Below are positions 51,601 to 60,600 of a DNA stretch of 64,000 nt, piece after piece. The notes under the pieces are model-generated. The model searched no databases. It saw only the letters and a program-made list of their open reading frames with translations, and was not told where the DNA came from. The stretch spans positions 15,807,705 through 15,871,704 of the forward strand of contig NC_051439.1 in the NCBI RefSeq assembly GCF_001649575.2, read 5' to 3'. This DNA comes from Kryptolebias marmoratus (taxonomy: Eukaryota > Chordata > Actinopteri > Cyprinodontiformes > Rivulidae). The translations under genes and the position numbers were made by a program. Every line of letters starts with the position of its first letter. Position 1 is the stretch's first letter.

Positions 51601-54600
51601 CGAACTGGAGATTATTCACTCAGATCTTGATATATGCATTTTTTTTTCTTTTAGAAAGTTTCTAGAAAACTATCTCACCCTGCCTTTCCTGCATGACTTT
51701 GTGACAGCGAAGCTGCATTTTAGAAGATTGTAGTGGTATCAATTAAAATGTCAGGGTTTCAAACAAATAAAGAGACAAACTAGAAAATTAAGACATGATC
51801 AAATACATATCAGATACTTCTGAATACAGCAAACGTGGTAAAGGACAGACTTTTGATGCAGCGTGTCGTACCTCTGGGTGTCCAGCAGGTCCTTGGGTCT
51901 GATGATGGCCTTGATGAGGGCATCTGGTCGCACTGACTTCTGCGGCGAAGTTTTGGGGCTGGAGTCCGACTCTCCGCTCTCCTCGTCCCCCATGGCTTTG
52001 ACGTAGCTGCTGCTCCGCATCCGACGACAAGGAATCTCATCATCCTTCCCACCGCCAGGGTAGCCCCCCCACTCGTCCTGGGGTACCTGTTGAGTGGAAT
52101 ATCGGAAAACACACAGAGGTTGGTTTGTGTTTTAACCCCCTTCTGCCGAAGCAGTATGACCTCTAATGGTCACCTTGACCGAAATGCAACATCTTGCACA
52201 GTAACTTGTTGAAAAACACAAATATACTTTCTTGATAAGCCAATGCTAATTAAAACCTTGACACAGCTTCAACAGATGCTCCACATGTACAATTTAATCT
52301 AGTTTGGCCAGAGTACAAAGAGCCAAAAAGTTTGACTGAAATGCTTTTGTAAAACGAGCTGCTCTTTTAATCATAATTTCCGTTGGAAGACTGTCAGATC
52401 TGCGTCAAAGGTGCCATCTTTGCTCACTCTGTTGTAGCCATCACACCTGCCATCAACACAAGCCAGGCAGGATCCGTGTTGCAATTTTCTTCCACTCTTT
52501 AAAGCGGGTAATTAAAAATCCAGCCGTAAGCATCACCATTATCCCATTTCAGAGAGTGAACGGGGAGTCCCACTTACACTTGCTGCCCGTCTTCATTTGG
52601 AAGTGAATATTTCACGCGGCACAAACAATATAAAGCTACTCTTAAATTTTAAATGTGAGCAGAGAGCCAACATCTTGCATACACGCAGAGCAGAACTAGC
52701 AACTTGGATATTAACATTTTTATTGTTGGAATTAATTTCAAGCAGGGCACAATTTATTACTAACAAAGAGTGGTAAGAATACAGATAATATGAAGCAAAA
52801 TTACTTTCTGAGTCATGATTGTACACCAAAGGAACAATGTGAGATTTTAATAGTACATCCCATTACACCACACATAGTAATGTTATTATAGAATTTTAAT
52901 AGCTTTCTATAATGAGGATGGTGGTAGAGCTTATTAAAATCTGGGGGACTAACTTCCAACAGTATAATGGACCAACGCTGTTTGTTTGCAATGTCATTGC
53001 ACACAAAACCCCCGTCACTCTTGATATGTATCACTTTTTTGTCTTCCTCACACATTATTTTTTCATTAAACACAGCAAGTGAGTTGATTATAGAAACAGC
53101 TGAGTCAAGATCGGAGGTTTTCTCACAAAAACGGCTCAAGAAGACACACAAACATGTCGATTTTCACACAAATGCACTCCTGCTGATTGTCCTCAAAGCT
53201 TGGCTTGCTCGCACAATCATAAAATATGACATTGTCAGTAATCATTAAATTTAGTGAGATAGTTGAAGTCTTCCCTGATGCTATATTCATTCATCACTTT
53301 AACATCCTGGCCCTAAGCTCAAATTCCTCTGCCTCGATATTTTATTAAGAGAAATCTGAGCCTTGTTCATTGGTCTTTGAACCATAAAAAGGGTTTTAAA
53401 TTTTGCAAACCACTATCGATAAAGTTAAATATTGAACAAATGTGTTACACTCATAATGATGACGTGTTTTCCCTGGCCGTCAGTGACTAACTCGCTGTTC
53501 GCAAGTTCACAGTGAACTGGGCGCCAGCAGAGCGTCACTGGCAAATGTCAGGAAGAGATAGGCTGCATCTAAATGTCACTAATGTGTCAGACACATTTAT
53601 GCAAACTGAGATCTGATTAGCATTTAAAAGCAAATGAAAACAGAGCTGATCCTTTATAATATCAGGTTACTAAAGATGAAAGCATTTAAGCATCTTTTAT
53701 ACAAGAAAAACAACAACAAAACAAGCTTCAAGCTTTGACAGAAAATGGCTTTACCCTGACATTATTTCTCAGTAACATTAATTTCCCAGCATTAATGCGT
53801 TCCCTTCCACAGCCGTGAAAGGGAACGCATCAAATCAAATCAAAACTTTAATTCAATAATAGCTTTATCAAGGAAAAAAAGTATTTTAATGACAGAAAAT
53901 GTTGAATCAAAACCTTTGTTGATAGTTGCATTATATTTATTTAAAAGCTACAAAGGAAGAACAAGTGATTGATAAAATCTACAACCCAGAAAATCTAGAA
54001 ACTGGGAACTAATGTTTTGAAAAGTGGCACTGATTAAGCACACGCAACATGGAGTGAGACATTTACAGAGCAAATGTCAAAGATAAAAATATACCCAAGG
54101 ACAAAAGGACATTCTGCAAACATGCGTGGCTCAATCAAACTTACTTTTATTCCAAACATGCGCTCACATGCATTAGGACCTAAGCCCGAACTGACACTAA
54201 TAAGAGTCATTCATCTCCGCTCCTCGGACAGGGGTGCACCATCTACTGAATAGAGTGGATGGGTTAATTAAGTCTTGGAGGGGTTTGATATTTTTAGACA
54301 TCTAATTAATGAAGGGAACGCCAGCGGACAGGCGCAAGCTGCGGCGAGATTTGTTTAATTTGGATTCGCTGATAAACCGCGGAGATTGCGGGGTGTCTCC
54401 CTGCGAAGACGGCAACAAAAAGAGACTGTGGGCACCGGAGTCAGTTTGTGCTGACTCTGTGAAAACACACACATCATCCAACGATTCGAGCAAGAGCTGA
54501 AAAATATATTAATAGAAAGTTTCTAAAATCTTTTGAAGTTTTCATTTATTACATGCCCTCAGTGTAATTCTGTAACTTGACTGTAGCTCACCTGTCAGTG

Positions 54601-57600
54601 TAACTGAAGTCATGGAAATAAACTATTAAAAAAAAAGTTGGCTTTAAAGCAAAACAAAGAAACGAAGAACAAAAGGTCATCATGGTACAGTGGTGAAATG
54701 GAAGTTTTCTCACAAAAAAAAGCATGTTAAGATCCTGTAGATTATGTTTGCCAGAAGCCATCTAAATTACTCCCATACCATGGAGCTTCATCACATTGTG
54801 CCGACTGAGAAATATTCTGTGACGGAGACAAGATGGATGAAGAAACCCTGCACAAAAACCTTTTGTCCTCCAGACACCAAGCTGAGGTAAAGAGTTAAAT
54901 TTAATCTAAACAGCAACCTAAACAATACCAACCAAATGAAAAGGAACCAAATCCGAAAGGGTTATGAAAATGGCTTTGCACTCACATTCCTAATGCAACC
55001 TGGCTGAGCAAGAAGAACGAGCCAAGTTGTGGGATTATTCCAAAAAAGACGCAATGCTGCCGTTGCTGCCAAAGGCTTTTTAATCAAGCACTAACCCTGA
55101 ATATATCTGTAAGTGTGATATTTCTCTACATATTTCAACATTATTTCAATAAATTCAGAAAACATTCAAACAACTATGTTATTGGAGAATAGTGTGAAAA
55201 ATAACTTAAAATGAGTGTGAAAAACAACAGCAATTAGATTCTCTAAAGACTGGTTATTAAAAAAAAAATCTATCAGCACGTTCCACAGTTTTGTTAATCT
55301 GCTGCTCATCTCAATCAAAAGATCTGACTAAAAGATTTACTTCACAAACAAGACTGCAAATTTTAGGAAAACTTCTGTTTTTTTGAACAGGTAAATGTCC
55401 TTTTCTGTTCAGCAAAGGCTTAAAGCGTCGAGTGAACATGAGTTGAGGGAAGTGTGTAAAAATCAACACTGCCAGTGTGAAACCTCTTATGTAAAGCTGC
55501 ACTTCCACAAAAACAAAAGCTTTGTTTCTTTTAGTTAGCTGGATAACTAAAAGAAATAAAATGAATAAAAATGATTGATAAAATGTGTGTAATTAGCTGT
55601 TTTACATAGAAATCCAGTTAAAAGCAGAATTCAATAAATGAGATGGCTGACTTTCATTTTATTTTGAAGGGGATGCCTTCACCAACTTTACATGACATGA
55701 CTGCAACTTTAGCTGTGTGCCCCTTAGCATCACTGAAACATCAGCTCACAATGACTGGGACAGTACTGTATGTGTTGGACGGTGTTTCTGCCTCGGAGAA
55801 TGGAGCCTGGGTTGTGCGGTGATGCAATGTGAGTCTTAACCAGAGCTCCTACACTGGATCAGTACATTTCATTGAATAACTCCATGCCTCTATAGGAACG
55901 TAATGTGAAAACGACAGAGACAGAGGGGGCGTGACGAGTAGAAAGATGACGAAATGGTTGAGGAGGAAATGCTGAAGAGTGGGAGTTTCAGTCATCGGTA
56001 ATCCAACTTCCTCAGACTTCAATAAGACTGCACCGGCACACTGGATTTGGTGTTTTTTTTCCCTCTTTTTCCTTTACTGTCTAAACACTTAAAGCAGATC
56101 AAACACTCACTCATCATCTCTCTTGTTCCTCTTTCATACATTAACACACACAACTGAATTTAGAGATCTGAATCTTGTCATGTTTACTGACATTTTACCT
56201 CCTCAGATGTTCACATGAAAAGAAACAGTCGTTCAAACAGTCCACAGTCATCTTCATATCTTTATTCTAGTTTAGTTTTTTTCACGCTCAGTTATTGGTG
56301 CTAACACAAACACGTACAGGCGTAATGGGCCGGGAGTTCCTCCTTCTATTTTAATGACAGTGTTCTACCAGACTAACATCGTCATGCACACCATGAATCA
56401 AGTCAGGACATCTGGAGGACATCTGCAGACAGTGTCACACACACCTTCTGATAACATTTATTAAACCTCACAGGATGCTCCATTCACTGGGAGTCATGTA
56501 GGGAATAACATCCAAATACTTCCAAAAGAATATCAAAGCAAGTCATGAAACCAGCGTGTAATTTCAACACAGCTTGGTTTGGTGCGATCTATAGAAATAT
56601 TAAATCTTGTTACATCCGTGCCATTGTTCATCCTTGTCAAGCTCTGGAGTCAATTTGCTGACAATGGCGGGTCGTCAGCTTATCATAATGAAAGCTGGCA
56701 CAGGTGCTTACCCCTGCATCTTCCTTTAGCTGACATCAGCCCTCATCTCCTCCTGCGTCCTGAAGACCTCAGCACCACCCATGGGGTTCTTTCATTGCAG
56801 TTGTTTCTTGTCTGCACACATTATTAATCTTCATTTTGACAAAAATTGTCAAACTTATTTTGTGTGTAAACGAGCTGTGTTGTTGCCACATCTACTAATT
56901 CATTTAAGAACAGTCCATATTAACTGCTACATCCAAATTTATCCCCACATTAGATCATCAAGTAGCAAAAATAACTAAATTTCTCATATTATGTAGTGCT
57001 GAAACAGCATTGTGCAATAAGTTTATTAGAGATATTATGCACAAGATACTCTATAAATGCATCTATGTACAAATAGGATATAAATCTGAGGACAAATAAA
57101 TTAAGTGGTATAAAATCTAAATTTGGAATTACTGAACTTGAAACTTTCACAGAGATCAAACTAAGATCTAAGGTTTCGGATAATGATTCAACTTGCAAAT
57201 GTTATATTTTAAGATATCCTAATGCTGCTAAAGCTACAATTATTGCTTTTAAACCCCTTGAGGGTTAGGATGTTAATATAAACTATCATTATTATTGACT
57301 TAAAAGAGGAGTAGTGCGCAGAAAAATGGTTTTGTACAAGAGTGTGAACAACAACTAACTTTTAAATAATTAAATTGTGTCACAGTCTGTGTTTGTTTAT
57401 GATCTCAGTTGTATTTTGGCTGCCCTTAGTTTGGATTTCCTTGGATTACTATGAGTCTAAGTATTTCGGTTATTTAAAAAGGTTCTTGTTTTTTGTTTGC
57501 CTTTACTGCCACAAGATGTCCTCCATCGTCCTCGTTTCCAGCTCCTCACACCTGTATGCCATCAGTAATCAGCACACCTGCTGTTACTCACTGATCACTG

Positions 57601-60600
57601 AGTTGAGTGTATACGTCATCTTTGCTCTGAGCTCGTTTGTTACCAGCCATGTATTTTGCCAGTTTGCCTGGTTTTTTATTTACCTTAATAAAGTTTACTA
57701 AAAATCTCACTGAGATCTAGAACCTGCCTACTTTGTGACTGCATTTGGGTCCTTTCAAGAAACACTAGGTGTAACTATAATGAGCTTTTTGGAGTTTTGA
57801 CATTTTTACTTTTTGTCACTTTTATACTTTTCTATCACCAGCTGCCTTTAAAGGTGGGTGATCATGTAATAGCCTGTGTTTGTCTGTGTGTGCAGATGTT
57901 TGTTTGTCTGTCTTTTAGCAAAATACCTCATGAAGAAGTGAACACATTTTAATGAAAGTAGTCTATAACTCTGCTGACTTTACAAATATTAAGCTCAAAA
58001 TCTGGTGTGGCAGTAGCTGAGAGTCATTCAATGCACATATTCTGAGGGTTAATAGTTTATGTGAGATCTTTGTTTAAAACTATAACATCCAAGGTGGTGG
58101 GAAATATGCGTTTTTCAATGAATGCTAATTTTTATTTACAAAAAGTTTACAGATGGACAAATCCCAAAGTCTCCCATTTACATTTACTTTTCCTACAGTG
58201 TCTAAAATGCCTCATGGTCCAGAATTTTCTTCCAGAATATGATGACAATAACATGTAAAATATTTCTTTACTTTCTAGCTGGTGTCTTATTTGACAAACA
58301 TAAAAAAATTAAAGCTGCCTATGCCTTTATTTCATGATAATTCAGAGGACCAGTCAGAGAAGAGGGGCGTAAGTACACTAAAAGCACTTCATTAAAATCT
58401 GAAAATGAGAATTTAGTTTGCAAACAATAAACTATAAACTAACAATAAACTAACATAACATATGCTGCCATTTTTTTCGGATAAATCCCATGGCCTTGTT
58501 TGTAAGTAGGAATTCCTTGACAAAACTTTTAGGGAACCCCCGCATACGTGCATCACAGTGCCAGCTTTGTTTTTGATCCTTAGCACTTTCCTTTTGTCGT
58601 TCAATCAGCAGGCTGTGTGCCTCTGAAGCTTCACCTTTGGCAAGCCAACATTGCAGTTAATTGGCTTCTTAAATTATGCCGCAATGCCCTATCTCAGCAA
58701 AACTATCAAAGGCTAATCCTGCCTTTGTACTGCACTACTCTGTGCAGGCAGAAAAACACCCAGACTCGCAGGGCGAGGAGATGTCTTTAAAACACAGTTC
58801 TTTTGTTCTGAAGTTTTGCTCTCAGCCTATAGAAGCTGGAAAATTACAGCTCTTACATAAAGACATATACATCAACATCAAAAAAACATTTTTTAATAAA
58901 AAAAGGGGAATAGTTTTCTTGTTAGGCACAAACTGGAGGTAATTTGTGGTAAAACTGCCCGATGTCCTGTTCCAAAACTTCAGAAAAGCTAGTCTCTCTG
59001 TGTGCAGTCGCACCCTTTCACAACATTTCAGAAGTTTTTTCATTTTATCTGTCATCAGCCAAGGACGCAAACAAGGTGACTAGCACATCATCAAACCATC
59101 TGGTGTGCAATAAAAAGAAACAACACTTCCTCGCATCCTCCCTCACTCACACGTGAACAGGCAGTCTGCACGCACATCCTCTGAACTGACTTTGTTGACA
59201 CAGTTCAGACACTTGTGGGTAATCCCGGTGCAACAGCAGCAGGAAGTGAACACAGCTCAATGTGACCCCTTAGTTTGTGCAAATCATGGCTCCTGAACAT
59301 TGGTTCCATCTCCGTCCCTGACTGCTGCCGGTGGATAGCAATAAAAGTGTCTGAAAGCACCAAAAGCAGACATCTCATTTGCTTCATTTCTAGTCTTTTG
59401 TGCTTCCTGTATCGCAGCGGCACAAACTTCAGCAGTATGCCTCTCTACCTCGGCGCTCCTTTAATACATCTATTCTGAAAGGTCCCTGAGAGGGCATTGA
59501 TTCTCATCCGGGGAGGAAAAATGTGTCCCACCCTTTGCGGATTGGATTGATAACGCTGAGCTAAATATAGGCCTGCGGCGAGGAGCAGGAACGGAGGTTA
59601 TTTTTAGAAATGTTTATAGTGCTGCAACTTGGACAATACTTCAGCTGAATGACCAAATGGGAAGAGGGAAGATAGGTTTGGGAGCACCAATACGGCAACT
59701 CTCTTCTGGAAATATGACTTCACTCACTGTGATTACTACAAATTGAAGTGGATAAGTGCAGTGCCTGAAGTTTAAAAATATGCCTGTCAAAGTTACATGA
59801 CTTTCTTTTGATGCAAACTCAGACTGAGTGCTTCTTTTGGATCCGTTGGCTAATTTGAGTAATGTATCGGCTCTCTGTTTATGAAAGTGTGTAAACTATA
59901 TACCATACTGTCTCCTATCAGTATTGAGTCTCTTTGTCTTACTTTCCAATTCCAGTAAAGTGCCCACTTCATTTTGGATGCGGGCAGTATTTATATGATG
60001 CTCTCAGATATTTGCATCTTTACTTTTACAGAATGTATTTTTTTTCTTTTTTAGATTTAAAATTTAGGGTTTAGAAGTATGCTTTTTTTGTTCATATACT
60101 CATCAGCATGCACATATAATCTATTAAATGCTTCTATTAAAAATGCTGACTCATTCTGCATTGATTTCCTGCAGTGCTGTGAGGTCTCCTGCAGAACCCA
60201 CATAGAGTCTGAGGAAAACACTAAACTTTTTCCTGAAGTAAAACCTATGTAAAAACAAATGTGAACAAAAAGGTGAAAATCTACACTGATCTCTGTTTTT
60301 TTTACTCTCATTCTGCCAACTCTTCCCTTCTGGCAAAGCTCATTTACAGAGTTAATTGATTTGTCCTGCTGTGCTCGTTATTTCTACTGGCAGCCACATG
60401 CTGAGCCATAGGACATGCTCACATTGTAACATCCAGAGCAGTGACAAATACAGACTTTTGGATCAATCACAATCCAGCTGAAATTAGCTGCCATTTGTCC
60501 TTGTCTATTGACTCATCTCCAAAAAGGTAGTGATTTTCAGAGCACACGTTTGTTTTCTTTATATCTGTCTTTAAAAGAAAAAACAAATGTAAAGTGATAA

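Larger units (their letters stand above)
44830..51871 (-). other. dlgap2: dlgap2 intron B-C (7.0 kb)
   Basis: Holds an inverted-repeat DNA element (44916-45730), a CA microsatellite, a second dispersed repeat (about 46505-46670), a short ATG-triplet run near 48197-48211, and two adjacent hairpins (50681-50731, 50768-50811). The plus-strand frame at 49264-49614 has no domain or splice support. No further exon seen. Confidence 0.6.
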
